64,000 bases of DNA, taken from JBBTCX01 sp964494205. GTDB lineage: Bacteria; Planctomycetota; Phycisphaerae; UBA1845. The stretch's first letter is position 1. Each line of letters starts with the position of its first letter. The DNA lies in the NCBI GenBank assembly GCA_964494205.1, contig CAZBRD010000004.1, forward strand, positions 124,001 through 188,000. The letters run 5' to 3'. Below the pieces are notes generated by a model that searched no databases, had not been told where the DNA came from, and saw only the letters and a list, made by a program, of their open reading frames with translations. Position numbers and translations under genes: made by a program. This document shows, one piece after another, positions 1 through 8,637 of the stretch.

Positions 1-152
1 CGACCCATATCGTAGGCTTGTCAGGATGACATGGGTGCCGCCCTTCCCACCGAACGTGAGGACGCAGGCGTACTCCTGAAATCTGATTTTTTCGAGCCGG
101 CTCGATGCAAGCATCCAGCGTTTGTGTTGTGCCCAACACGAGGAGCTACAAC

Positions 153-974
153 GTGCTATCGAAACCAACGACGCCTCAGACCACCGCCGAGCCGGATCGG
201 GGCGATATTCAGCGGCTGGCCGCCGATGCGCTCCAGGCACTCAAAGCGGTTCGCGAACAACTGAACCGCGAAACTGAAGCCATCCGCGCCGAGCGCCAAC
301 AGATAGAAGTCGATCGTCAGACGCTTCTGGCTGAGAAAGCAGACCTTCAGAGTCAACATCAGGCTCATGAGGCAGAACTGGCACGCATCAACGAACTGGC
401 TGCCAAGCTTGAAAGGCAACAGGCTGAAGTCGATCAATCAATCGCTGAACTCGAAACACAGAAGAATGGCGTCGTCGCTGAGCGAGAGGGTCTCGCACGG
501 GCGCATGAACATCTGAACAAAGAACGCCAGGCGCACATGACCGCCGCTCGCGCGCAATCCGAACGCGAAGCTGCTTTCCAGCAGACACATGCTCAGGTGG
601 AGGCACTGGCTCAATCACTGGTTCCGCGTCAGGCAGCCATCGAGCAGGAAGAAGCGCGACTCGTCGCGCATCGCGAGCAGCTCGAAGCGTACGCCTCCGA
701 ACTCGAAGAGACTCGGACAGCGCTCGTCACCATGCAGACGCAATTGGCCCATGAGCAACAGGAACTCGTAAGTCAGCGCGGCGAAATCCTCCAGCGTTTC
801 GCCGACCTGCCGAAACTGGGCGGCGCACCGAATCTAAACGGAAATGGAAAAACCAGTCTTCCGCCACCGCCCATCATGGAGCGGCCCGGATCGCCAAAGC
901 CGGCGGCCAACGTGTCCGCGGATCAGTTCCGCAAACTACGCAGAGATGCAAAACGCAGAGCCATTGGAGTGTAG
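153..974 (+). CDS. Coiled-coil protein, first gene of a GTPase/GAP1-type cassette
   Basis: 273 residues. The GTG at 153 is preferred over an in-frame ATG at 105 because AGGAG lies at 141-145, seven bases upstream. From about residue 20 to 220 the protein is a nearly unbroken heptad-rich helix full of E, Q, R, A and L, with no membrane segment or signal peptide, so it should be a cytoplasmic coiled coil. The last 50 residues are Pro/Gly/Asn-rich and end in a basic patch (KLRRDAKRRA). No catalytic motif is visible. It is followed after 63 bases by the FGE-fold gene and then by the GTPase and GAP1 genes on the same strand. I infer a scaffold or oligomerisation role in that cassette; it could also belong to an operon starting left of the window. 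Confidence 0.7.
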   Translation: MLSKPTTPQTTAEPDRGDIQRLAADALQALKAVREQLNRETEAIRAERQQIEVDRQTLLAEKADLQSQHQAHEAELARINELAAKLERQQAEVDQSIAELETQKNGVVAEREGLARAHEHLNKERQAHMTAARAQSEREAAFQQTHAQVEALAQSLVPRQAAIEQEEARLVAHREQLEAYASELEETRTALVTMQTQLAHEQQELVSQRGEILQRFADLPKLGGAPNLNGNGKTSLPPPPIMERPGSPKPAANVSADQFRKLRRDAKRRAIGV

Positions 975-1037
975 TCGCGTACCCATTCGAGTTGTCGTCA
1001 TCAGGATTCCGTTAGAAATCCAACGCGAGAAACAAAC

Positions 1038-2078
1038 ATGCCCCTGAAATTTTTCTCCCGCAAGAAGAACGATGAATCAGCTCCTCCCGTTCGCAAGAAT
1101 GCAAAGGAGGAAGCACCGCAGCCCGCGCAACATCTGCCCGGTGCGCAGGACTTCAAACCCGCGCCGCGCGATCCGGTCGAGAGCGATCCTCTGAAGCGAC
1201 TCTATCAATTGGGCCGCCTCAACACGATCCTCCGCGATGAAGCCAAGTGGCGCGCCCATCCGGGCGGCACAGGCGTCGTCGAGACCGTCAAGCGCGATCT
1301 CGAACAGCGCATGGCCCTCGTTCCTGCGGGAAGCGTAACGCTCGCGCTGACGCTCACCGGTCAGCCCGGCGCATCGGAAAAGGAATTCGAAGTGAAGCCC
1401 TTCCTTCTCGATGTGCACACAGTGACCAACGTGCGCTACCAGAAGTTCGTTGAAGCAGACGGCTACGACACGCTCGAGTTCTGGCCCGAAGAAATCTGGC
1501 CGCACCTGATCGAATTGAAAGACCAGACCGGCCATCCGGGCCCGCGCTTCTGGCGACATGGTCGTCACGACGCGCGCCTCGCCGACCATCCGGTCGTTGG
1601 CGTCAGTTGGTACGAAGCCCAAGCCTTTGCTCTCTGGGTCGGCCAGCGCTTGCCCACTGAAGCCGAATGGCAGATGGCGTCCTCGTGGCACATCAATAGT
1701 TCCGCCGACTTGCTCCGCCGCTTCCCGTGGGGCGACGCGATGGACAACTCGCGCTGCAACATATGGTCATCGCGCCAGAGCGGCACGGTTCCGGTCAACA
1801 CCTACCCCAACGGCGCCGCGCCAAACCGCGTGATGAACCTCGTCGGCAACGTGTGGGAATGGACCGACACGGAATACACGATCACCGATGACGATGGCCG
1901 CCCGATCGTCGGCGAGATGCCGATGCACGTGATTCGCGGCGGCGCGTTCGACACTTATTTTGAAACGCAGACGACCGCGGGCTTCCGCACCGGCCAGCTC
2001 GCGTTGTCACGATCTCACAACACCGGTTTCCGTTGTGCGATGGAGTTGCAGGACGCAACCTGGATGAATCATGCGTAA
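1038..2078 (+). CDS. Formylglycine-generating-enzyme-like (FGE-sulfatase/SUMF1 fold) domain protein, probably non-catalytic
   Basis: 346 residues. The N-terminal 60 residues are basic and disordered-looking; the FGE/C-type-lectin-like fold spans about 90-340. Hallmarks seen are MALVPAGSV, PFLLDVHTVTNVRYQKFV, HPVVGVSWYEAQAFA, RLPTEAEWQMA, FPWGD, NLVGNVWEWT, VIRGGAF and TGFRC. In true formylglycine-generating enzymes two copper-binding cysteines follow the RGG(S/A) stretch; here that stretch reads RGGAFDTYFE, so the pair is absent. The protein is therefore unlikely to make formylglycine and more likely uses the fold for binding. No signal peptide is seen. Such domains occur as effector-associated parts of NTP-dependent conflict systems, which fits its place between a coiled-coil gene and the GTPase gene. 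The start has only weak ribosome-binding sequence. Confidence 0.85.
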   Translation: MPLKFFSRKKNDESAPPVRKNAKEEAPQPAQHLPGAQDFKPAPRDPVESDPLKRLYQLGRLNTILRDEAKWRAHPGGTGVVETVKRDLEQRMALVPAGSVTLALTLTGQPGASEKEFEVKPFLLDVHTVTNVRYQKFVEADGYDTLEFWPEEIWPHLIELKDQTGHPGPRFWRHGRHDARLADHPVVGVSWYEAQAFALWVGQRLPTEAEWQMASSWHINSSADLLRRFPWGDAMDNSRCNIWSSRQSGTVPVNTYPNGAAPNRVMNLVGNVWEWTDTEYTITDDDGRPIVGEMPMHVIRGGAFDTYFETQTTAGFRTGQLALSRSHNTGFRCAMELQDATWMNHA

Positions 2079-2153
2079 TGGAATGTGGGACCGGTTGCAG
2101 AGCCGGTCCATGACGGGTTTCAAACCGCGTCCCACGTAACAGGAGTAGAAGCT

Positions 2154-3050
2154 GTGCCAACCGCAACACTGACCCCAACGATGACCGACAATGTAATGCT
2201 GCCATGCCTAGTTTGCGAAACGCAGAACCAGCAGGATGCGCTGATATGCAATACGTGCTTCGCGCCGATGGCGCTGATTCACGAAGCCGTCCACCAGGAC
2301 CGTGACCCGTGCATCATCACGGTGATCGGCGACAGCAACGTGGGCAAGACCGTCTACCTCGGCATGATGCTCGACATGCTCTCAAAACGCGCGGACGGTT
2401 TCGACGCCATCCCCAAAGGCGCGTACTCGGTCAATCTGCAACACAACGTCATCAGCTATCTCAGCGCTCGACGCTTCCCGCCGAAGACAGCCATGGAAGT
2501 CGATCAGTGGCACTGGGCGTACTATCAGGTTTCGCGCCGCCAGAAGCACGCGCATATTTACGATCTCGTCATGCCCGACATGGCCGGCGAAGCCATCGCA
2601 GCCGAAGTCGCCACGCCGAAGACGTTTAACGTCATTCGCAAGCTGCTCGAAAAAAGCGCAGGCGCAATATTGATGGTTGACGCCGCCCTCGCCGGCGCAG
2701 GCTCACCGCAGCCCGACTTCTTCGCCCTCAAGCTCATGAGCTATCTCGACGGTGTGCTCCAGGCCAAGAAGCAGGAAAAGCTCAAGACGCCGGTTGCTGT
2801 TGTGCTGTCCAAAGCCGACTACACGCCCGAGTGTTTCGACGATCCGCGTTCGTTCGCCAAAACGAACCTCAATCGTCTCTGGAACATCTGCGACAACCGT
2901 TTTGAGCATTTCGACTTCTTCCCGACCAGCGTGGTCGGCTCGCTCGGCTACGGCACGGACGAATACGGCAACGTCGTCCCGTTCCCGCTGCACGTAGCCC
3001 CGCGCGGCGTCCTTGAACCGTTCCAGTGGATACTCTCCAAATTGTCATAA
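2154..3050 (+). CDS. Zinc-ribbon P-loop GTPase, TRAFAC-like (DO-GTPase2-like)
   Basis: 298 residues. The GTG at 2154 is preferred over the in-frame ATG at 2085 because AGGAG lies at 2141-2145. An N-terminal zinc ribbon has CxxC at residues 18/21 and 32/35. The P-loop GDSNVGKT is at 59-66, a G3-like DMAG at 142-145, and the guanine-specificity motif appears as SKAD at 219-222, between hydrophobic strands (AILMVDA, PVAVVLS). This is the usual order of a TRAFAC-class GTPase. It sits between the FGE-fold gene and a GAP1-like gene, the pairing known from predicted GTPase-centred bacterial conflict systems. Nucleotide preference is inferred from SKAD; no activity is proven. No signal peptide or membrane segment is visible. 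Confidence 0.82.
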   Translation: MPTATLTPTMTDNVMLPCLVCETQNQQDALICNTCFAPMALIHEAVHQDRDPCIITVIGDSNVGKTVYLGMMLDMLSKRADGFDAIPKGAYSVNLQHNVISYLSARRFPPKTAMEVDQWHWAYYQVSRRQKHAHIYDLVMPDMAGEAIAAEVATPKTFNVIRKLLEKSAGAILMVDAALAGAGSPQPDFFALKLMSYLDGVLQAKKQEKLKTPVAVVLSKADYTPECFDDPRSFAKTNLNRLWNICDNRFEHFDFFPTSVVGSLGYGTDEYGNVVPFPLHVAPRGVLEPFQWILSKLS

Positions 3051-3065
3051 ACTCTCGCATTTCAT

Positions 3066-3105
3066 TCCCTCTCCCTTTTAGGGAGAGGGACAGGGTGAGG
3101 GTCTC
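3066..3105. repeat. Dispersed repeat family R1 (hairpin plus AGGGTGAGGGTCTC), copy 1
   Basis: Pattern CCCTCTCCCT-TTT-AGGGAGAGGG followed by an AGGGTGAGGGTCTC tail. Further copies with the same layout lie at 8491-8530, 14835-14875 and 30350-30389. It separates the GTPase and GAP1 genes and could form a hairpin in the intercistronic RNA. Confidence 0.8.
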
Positions 3106-3153
3106 TTCTCACAACTAACTATGAATCATCGCCCTTGATCTTGGAGGCGAACC

Positions 3154-4560
3154 ATGTCCCAGAACATCAAAGTTGATCAGGCCATTTTCACGTCCACGCG
3201 CACCGCCACCGGCGAAGGCTATCGCATCATCGCCGCCTGCGCAGGCGTGCGAGCCGACGAAAAACAGGCGATCACTCGCAACTCACCCTCGCACGACTCG
3301 CTCTGCTCAACGTCGCCTGATACCCAGGCCGTCGCCTTCTACTCGTTGCCCAGCGGTCGATTCTGCGCGGCCATCTCCTGCTACGCGGGAGCAGAGCACA
3401 CCGGTCGCGGTGGTCAGCGAATCTACACGCACAACGTCATCGTCGACGCCACCGAACTCGCCAGCGTGGGTCACAATCCGTTCGTCATACTGCGCGCGAT
3501 GGTCTCAGCCGGCATGATGAACCCGCAGTTAACGCCGACCGCCGTGCTGCCGGAACACGATCTCACTTGTGCAACCTCCGACACGCCCATCGCCTATTCG
3601 AATTTCGCCGCCGCACTCGGCTCTGCCGCGCGCTGCCATATCCTGCAACGCCTGATCGACGACAGCAGCCTCGTTATTCATCTGGAAAAAGACTGGCAGG
3701 TTTGTGCAGAAGCCATTTTGCAAGCGCTTCCCGCGCCCATGCGCCAGAAGATTTCTTTCGCCGCCGGCATGAAATTCTCCGTCGGTCGCTCGCATCGCAT
3801 GCACCTGCTGAGTGATGAGAAAGGTCTCGCACGAACCAAAGTGACCGGCCAGCGCACCGAGTACGTCGAGCCGTCGGCCGTTGTTCCATCCAACGTCGAT
3901 CGCTCCGCATGGGTCGATTTCGCCGAGCGCCACTGGGCAACAGGTGAATACACGATTCTGCTCAGACGAACCTCGCGCCCCTTCACCGACATGACCCCGC
4001 CAGGCCGCGAGCGCATCGGCCGCCTCTACAACTTCATCGATGAAATCACGCGCACCGAACCAACCAAGCTTCTTTCGCGCGTCGGAGAACTGCTCGGAAA
4101 AGTAGCGTGCCCGGTCGAAACCGACTTGCGTCAGGAGTATGTCAACGCTGCACAGAATGAAATCGCCAACAAGTTCCGCCGCAGCAACCTCACGCAGCTC
4201 AAGCCCAACTGGTCAGCCGTGGTCGGCTTGTGGCGGCGCAATGAACAAGGCACCATATTCGCGCATCCGCTGATCATGACGATCATTCGCACGATTATGA
4301 TGGAGAACCCGCTGGTCGGCGCGGAGATGGCGCTTGAAGTGGCGTCGAACCTGCCGCCCACGGTCGATCAACCGAAGCACACAGCCTTCATCGAAGAAGT
4401 CCTGACCCAGCTTCGCCAGTGGGCCGTCACCGCGAACGGCGACCAATTCGAGCCTCTCTCCCGCATCTGCAACCGCTGGCGAGCCCTGCGCCCGATGTGC
4501 CCAATCATCCGCGAGACAGCCCAGAAGTGCCACGAGTCGGCATCCGGCGCGCCGCGGTAA
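3154..4560 (+). CDS. GTPase-associated protein 1 (GAP1)-like protein
   Basis: 468 residues, ATG with GGAGG at 3141-3145. The N-terminal half has features I associate with the GAP1 N-terminal domain: VDQAIFTSTRTATGEGYRII, an SPSHDSL stretch, a FYSLPSGRF strand, and a glycine-rich turn leading into QRIYTHNVIVD. The middle and C-terminal parts (about 150-460) are helical and have no motif I recognise. No signal peptide or membrane segment. By family knowledge, GAP1 proteins are encoded next to TRAFAC-like GTPases in predicted conflict systems; here the GTPase stop is 104 bases upstream on the same strand. The molecular role is not established; adaptor or regulator of the GTPase is an inference. 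Confidence 0.72.
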   Translation: MSQNIKVDQAIFTSTRTATGEGYRIIAACAGVRADEKQAITRNSPSHDSLCSTSPDTQAVAFYSLPSGRFCAAISCYAGAEHTGRGGQRIYTHNVIVDATELASVGHNPFVILRAMVSAGMMNPQLTPTAVLPEHDLTCATSDTPIAYSNFAAALGSAARCHILQRLIDDSSLVIHLEKDWQVCAEAILQALPAPMRQKISFAAGMKFSVGRSHRMHLLSDEKGLARTKVTGQRTEYVEPSAVVPSNVDRSAWVDFAERHWATGEYTILLRRTSRPFTDMTPPGRERIGRLYNFIDEITRTEPTKLLSRVGELLGKVACPVETDLRQEYVNAAQNEIANKFRRSNLTQLKPNWSAVVGLWRRNEQGTIFAHPLIMTIIRTIMMENPLVGAEMALEVASNLPPTVDQPKHTAFIEEVLTQLRQWAVTANGDQFEPLSRICNRWRALRPMCPIIRETAQKCHESASGAPR

Positions 4561-4600
4561 ACAGATCACCTAACGATCCACCGAAGCACTCTAGGCACTT

Positions 4601-4640
4601 CCCCCCTTATCAAGGGGGGACTGAGGGGGGTCGGTCTGGC
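4601..4640. repeat. C-tract/G-tract inverted repeat with GGGGGGTCGG tail
   Basis: CCCCCCTT at 4601-4608 faces AAGGGGGG at 4612-4619 across a three-base loop, followed by CTGAGGGGGGTCGG. A related but mismatched form lies near 22098-22118. It stands 40 bases after the GAP1 stop with no T-run behind it, so I call it a dispersed repeat and not a terminator. The remaining spacer to about 4770 shows nothing I can name. Confidence 0.6.
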
Positions 4641-4771
4641 GAAACACTTGATTGTTGGTTGCTATGCCAAAATTCGCACCAAGGCGGGCGAACACATCTC
4701 GCGGAAACGCTAAATCCAGCAGAGCCCCTTGCGCAAGCAAGGGAAATTAGGCATTTGATCACGCCTTGAAT

Positions 4772-5269
4772 CTAATTGTGCGGACAACGATCGCGCACTA
4801 GCGATGTCGGAAATGCCACGCAACACCCGAAGATAACATCAATCGAATCCGGTGCATCGACGCTCGTCGAAAAGGCACGCGGTGTGCCTGTTCCTGTGAA
4901 ATAGGTGGACTTATATGTCAGTTCAATGGATTCCTTTGGTCTTGTTCCTGACGCCTCAACCTGAATAGTCGTACTGGCAATGACCGACTCGAATGAGACA
5001 TTCACAAAGTCAAGGACTCTAGACGATCCACATACCTGAAGTTCGAGTTTGCCCTCTGAGTCGGTCTCATCTCGATAGGAATGCAGCTCGCCTTCACTTT
5101 TATCGTCTGCAATTTCGACGTGTGTCACGTCAACAGATGCGTTAGCGATTGGCATTCCCGTATAGGCATCTCGCAGTTCAATCGGGATGGGAATATAAGC
5201 GGGCGAATCACAGCCCAATGAATACAAGATTGTGAGGGCAACGGTAATTGCGCCGAGTTTTTGGAACAT
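4772..5269 (-). CDS. Small secreted lipoprotein with carboxypeptidase-regulatory-like beta sandwich
   Basis: 165 residues from the ATG at 5269; an in-frame TTG at 5281 would add four residues, and neither start has a good ribosome-binding site. A short hydrophobic signal ends in YSLGCDS, a loose lipobox, so lipidation at Cys is likely but not certain. After it comes PIPIELRDAYTGMPIANASV and DETDSEGKLEL, the pattern of a carboxypeptidase regulatory-like or transthyretin-like beta sandwich. The rest is beta-rich. No catalytic residues. It points toward the htrA-like gene and is convergent with the GAP1 cassette. Role unknown. Confidence 0.6.
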   Translation of the reverse strand: MFQKLGAITVALTILYSLGCDSPAYIPIPIELRDAYTGMPIANASVDVTHVEIADDKSEGELHSYRDETDSEGKLELQVCGSSRVLDFVNVSFESVIASTTIQVEASGTRPKESIELTYKSTYFTGTGTPRAFSTSVDAPDSIDVIFGCCVAFPTSLVRDRCPHN

Positions 5270-5311
5270 TGGAGGAATCAATTCGGTTCGGAAATGAGTG
5301 GCCCCACCATA

Positions 5312-6415
5312 CTACCTTTGCTCAATCAACTGCCCGCGATCCCCCAGCGTCACCGAAGTCTTCCGCCGCGTGCCATCGCGCAGGAACGTCACCGGCACCG
5401 TGGCCCCTACTGGCGTGAACCCGACCAATCGCACGAAGTGATCCGCGTCTTCGATCGGTACGTCGTTGAAATCGAGAAGAATATCGCGTGGCCGCAATCC
5501 CGCCTTCGCCGCCGGGCCGTCATTCAAACTAATCCTAGCAATCTCAGCCCCGCGAGATGTTCGCGTGTGCACCACCCAGCGCGGCACGGGAGCAGAGACC
5601 TCAGCCACTTCCACGCCGAGGAAACCCCACTGGAACTTCTCGCCTTTTTTCAGTGTCTCAATGACGCGTCGGGTGTTCTCATCAATCGGAACCGCGAACC
5701 CGTGACCCTCGTTGACGCCGGAACGGGTCTCAATCGCCGTCACTACGCCGATGACTTCGCCATCGACATTGAACAACGGCCCACCACTGCTTCCGGGGTT
5801 AATGGCTGACGACGTTTCGAGCAGATTGCCGTAATACGCAGTGCCTTCCGGATCGCCGAGTCGATCAGTCATTTGTCGATTCAACGCGCTGACAGTACCC
5901 ACGGTGACCGTCGGCTGCCCGCTTTGATTGGCAAGCCCAAACGGGTTCCCCGCTGCAAACGTCCAATGACCAACTTTCACCTTGCCGACATCGCCAAGCG
6001 TAACCGCCGGCAAATTTTCGGCGTCAATCTTCAACACCGCCAGATCACTTCGAGGATCCACTTCGACAACTTTCGCGTCGTACTGGTCATGGTTCCACAA
6101 GGTCACCCGAATCACATCGGCATCAACAATGACATGACGGTTCGTCACCACAAACCCTTTGCCATCAACCACGAACCCGCTGCCGTGACTCAGTGCAGTC
6201 GTAACATGTGATCGTGAGTTAGGTTCGCCTGCACCAGCCTTAAACGTGATGATGGCCACCACGCTGGGCTTGACCTTATCCGCCAGCTTGGCAAAAGAAT
6301 CCTGCAGCGCCTTGAGGTCTGCCACCTCGTATTTAGTCGGAACCTGCGCGGTTGAAACGGCGGGAATAACAAACGTGAAAATGACCAGTGCGGCGAAGCG
6401 CGACATACGGTCCAT
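5312..6415 (-). CDS. HtrA/Deg-family trypsin-like serine protease with one PDZ domain
   Basis: 367 residues. The longest frame starts at 6607 and would overlap mutS2, but the ATG at 6415 has GGAGG nine bases upstream and opens a typical signal peptide (MDRMSRFAALVIFTFVIPAV, cleavage after STA). The protease domain shows the triad His94 (TNRHV), Asp124 (RSDLAVL) and Ser210 (NPGSSGGPL). A single PDZ domain follows (about 270-365, with GPAAKAGLRPRDILLDFNDV). No second PDZ and no later membrane anchor, so it is a periplasmic or secreted quality-control protease of about the size of DegS/DegQ relatives. It is divergent from mutS2 with 133 bases between; no stress promoter could be assigned with confidence. 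Confidence 0.9.
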   Translation of the reverse strand: MDRMSRFAALVIFTFVIPAVSTAQVPTKYEVADLKALQDSFAKLADKVKPSVVAIITFKAGAGEPNSRSHVTTALSHGSGFVVDGKGFVVTNRHVIVDADVIRVTLWNHDQYDAKVVEVDPRSDLAVLKIDAENLPAVTLGDVGKVKVGHWTFAAGNPFGLANQSGQPTVTVGTVSALNRQMTDRLGDPEGTAYYGNLLETSSAINPGSSGGPLFNVDGEVIGVVTAIETRSGVNEGHGFAVPIDENTRRVIETLKKGEKFQWGFLGVEVAEVSAPVPRWVVHTRTSRGAEIARISLNDGPAAKAGLRPRDILLDFNDVPIEDADHFVRLVGFTPVGATVPVTFLRDGTRRKTSVTLGDRGQLIEQR

Positions 6416-6548
6416 GTGCTGCCACCTCCATGTGGTGTTGAGTTTGCTGCCGATACAAGCGTTCTCCGGCATTTCGTATATTATACTCAAGTGCCAAAGA
6501 GGTAACTGCGAAATAAACTCACCGAAATTGTAACTAGTTCGAATAACA

Positions 6549-8462
6549 ATGGACGACACCACCCTACGTAAGCTCGAGTTCGACGAAATCCGACAAGCAC
6601 TGGCCAAGCACTGCGGCAGTCAGCTGGGAAAAAGCCTTGCGCTGACACTGAAACCGTCGACCAGCGCTGGTCAGGTCCGAGAATGGCTAGCTCAGGTACA
6701 AGAACTCACAGCCTACGCGAATGAAAATACCTTTCCTCCGATGGGCGGCGTGTACGACGTTCGCGAATCGATTCGGGCATCCGCGTTTCCCGCTCCGCTG
6801 GAGCCCGACGCCCTGGCTGCGCTCGCGGAAACGATGGCTGCCACGCGAACCCTCCGCGCCTGGTTTAGCCAACTTGGCGAATCTGCCCCATCGTTGAAAA
6901 GACTAGGCGAACGCATCAGCGACCTAGGCCCGCTGGCTGACGCCATCAGCGTGGTCATCGACTCACGCGGCCAGGTTTACGACCACGCCAGCGGCAAACT
7001 GAGCTCGATTCGGCGCTCGATTGAGGAATCCCGTAATCGTATTCGGGTCGTGTTTGACCGCATCCTCCGGCAATCTGCCTCGACCAAATTCCTGCAATAT
7101 TCCGGCTCCACGTTCCACAACGACCGCATGGTCCTGCCGCTCAAAGCCGAGCAGCGTGGCAGGATCCAGGGGATCATCCACCGCGCGTCGGACAGCGGCT
7201 CGACGCTCTTCGTCGAGCCGGCAGAATCGGTCGAGCTGAACAACTCGATCATCCGCCTGAAGGAGGAGGAATCAAAGGAAATAACGCGCATCCTACAGGA
7301 GCTGACCCGCCTCGTTCGCAACGACGCCGAGCGGATTCTCGACACGGTGCGGGCGATTGCCGTGCTCGATTTGCTCTCTGCCAAATGCCGTTACGGTAAA
7401 CAACGCAAGTGCCACTGCCCGGTAATCAACGAGGACGGGATTCTCGATTTGCACAACGCCCGCCATCCGGTCTTGCTCGAACTATTCGCGCGCGACGCGG
7501 AGGATGGCCAACCGCATCGCGAAGTCGTCCCGATCGACACCCGACTCGGCGACGACTTCGACGTCATGGTCATCACCGGCCCCAACACCGGCGGCAAAAC
7601 CGTCACGCTCAAGACTGTCGGCCTGCTCGCCGTTTTGACCCAATGCGGCCTACCGATCCCTGCGGGTGAAGGATCGCGCATGCCGGTTTATCGCGACATC
7701 TGGATCGACATCGGCGACGAGCAAAGCCTGCAACAATCGCTGAGCACGTTCAGCTCGCACCTCGCAACGCTGCTCAAAATCCTGAACCGCTGCGGCTCGC
7801 GATCGCTCGTCCTGATTGACGAACTCGGCGCCGGCACCGATCCCGACGAAGGGGCAGCCATTGGCCGAACGGTCATCGCGGAATTGCTCGCGCGCGGTGC
7901 AAAGACAATGTTGACCACTCACCTTTCAGCCCTCAAAGCAGCCGCGTTCGAGGAAGAACGTGTTGATAACGCAGCCGTCGAGTTCGACCCAGCCACACTG
8001 AAGCCAACTTACCATTTACGGCTCGGCGAACCCGGCAATAGCAACGCCCTCATCATCGCCGAGCGACTGGGCATGCCGCACCGCCTGATCAAACGTGCGC
8101 AGAGTTATCTCGACGATCGCCAAAGCGCCCTGAAAAAAGCCATCGCGGGCACGCTGAAATCGCGCCGCGAAGCCGAAGAAGCGCGCAAGGAAGCTCGCGA
8201 AGCCGCCCTCGACGCAAAACGTCAGCGCGATCAATTTGAGAAGGAGAACGCAGAGCTTCAGCGATCGCAGGCCTTGTTCGAGCGCTGGACGCAATGGGTC
8301 AACGGGCTGAAACCGGGCGATCAGGTCTACATTCGCCCGCTCGATAAGCCCGGCAAGGTCGTGCGAATGCAGCTCCACAAGCAGGTGGCCGTCGTCAGCG
8401 CGGGAGCCATGGACCTCGAAGTGCCACTACGTGACATCGACATCAACCCGCCGGAAGAGTAA
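6549..8462 (+). CDS. mutS2: MutS2-family ATPase lacking the Smr domain
   Basis: 637 residues, opening with LRKLEFDEIRQALAKHC as in MutS2. The clamp/lever region runs to about 300, then Walker A GPNTGGKT (about 343-350), LSTFSSHL, Walker B LVLIDELGAGTDPDEGAA (about 420-435) and the TTHLSALK switch. A basic coiled coil follows (about 520-580), then a small beta domain (GDQVYIRPL, GKVVRMQ). Typical MutS2 is near 780 residues and ends in a Smr endonuclease domain; this one stops at INPPEE with no DxH or GxG Smr motifs. Family role: ATPase acting on recombination intermediates and, in Bacillus, on collided ribosomes. Loss of Smr suggests clamp or splitting activity without intrinsic nicking. Confidence 0.92.
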   Translation: MDDTTLRKLEFDEIRQALAKHCGSQLGKSLALTLKPSTSAGQVREWLAQVQELTAYANENTFPPMGGVYDVRESIRASAFPAPLEPDALAALAETMAATRTLRAWFSQLGESAPSLKRLGERISDLGPLADAISVVIDSRGQVYDHASGKLSSIRRSIEESRNRIRVVFDRILRQSASTKFLQYSGSTFHNDRMVLPLKAEQRGRIQGIIHRASDSGSTLFVEPAESVELNNSIIRLKEEESKEITRILQELTRLVRNDAERILDTVRAIAVLDLLSAKCRYGKQRKCHCPVINEDGILDLHNARHPVLLELFARDAEDGQPHREVVPIDTRLGDDFDVMVITGPNTGGKTVTLKTVGLLAVLTQCGLPIPAGEGSRMPVYRDIWIDIGDEQSLQQSLSTFSSHLATLLKILNRCGSRSLVLIDELGAGTDPDEGAAIGRTVIAELLARGAKTMLTTHLSALKAAAFEEERVDNAAVEFDPATLKPTYHLRLGEPGNSNALIIAERLGMPHRLIKRAQSYLDDRQSALKKAIAGTLKSRREAEEARKEAREAALDAKRQRDQFEKENAELQRSQALFERWTQWVNGLKPGDQVYIRPLDKPGKVVRMQLHKQVAVVSAGAMDLEVPLRDIDINPPEE

Positions 8463-8490
8463 TTGTAATGGTTAAGAGCTTGTATGGTAA

Positions 8491-8530
8491 TTCCCTCTCC
8501 CTCTTAGGGAGAGGGTAGGGTGAGGGTCTC
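8491..8530. repeat. Dispersed repeat R1, copy 2
   Basis: CCCTCTCCCT-CTT-AGGGAGAGGG plus TAGGGTGAGGGTCTC, matching the copies at 3066, 14835 and 30350. It follows the mutS2 stop by about 30 bases. Confidence 0.8.
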
Positions 8531-8551
8531 GGTTGAAAACCAGTCCCACAC

Positions 8552-8587
8552 TCGGGTGGCACGGTCAAGCCGCAGCTTGGCCGTGGC
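8552..8587. repeat. Dispersed repeat family R2 (CGGGTGGCACGGTCAAG...)
   Basis: CGGGTGGCACGGTCAAGCCG then CAGCTTGGCCGTGGCG. Near-identical copies at 13510-13546 and 14987-15023. The inner CACGGTCAAG and CTTGGCCGTG arms give an imperfect hairpin. Confidence 0.75.
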
Positions 8588-8637
8588 GAAGTCCATGATG
8601 ACCAACTATTTCTAATGAACCAAAAGAGAAATGTGCC

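Noticed and set aside
1..104. Possible end of an upstream gene at the left edge
   Set aside because: No frame with recognisable content reaches in from base 1; too short to judge.
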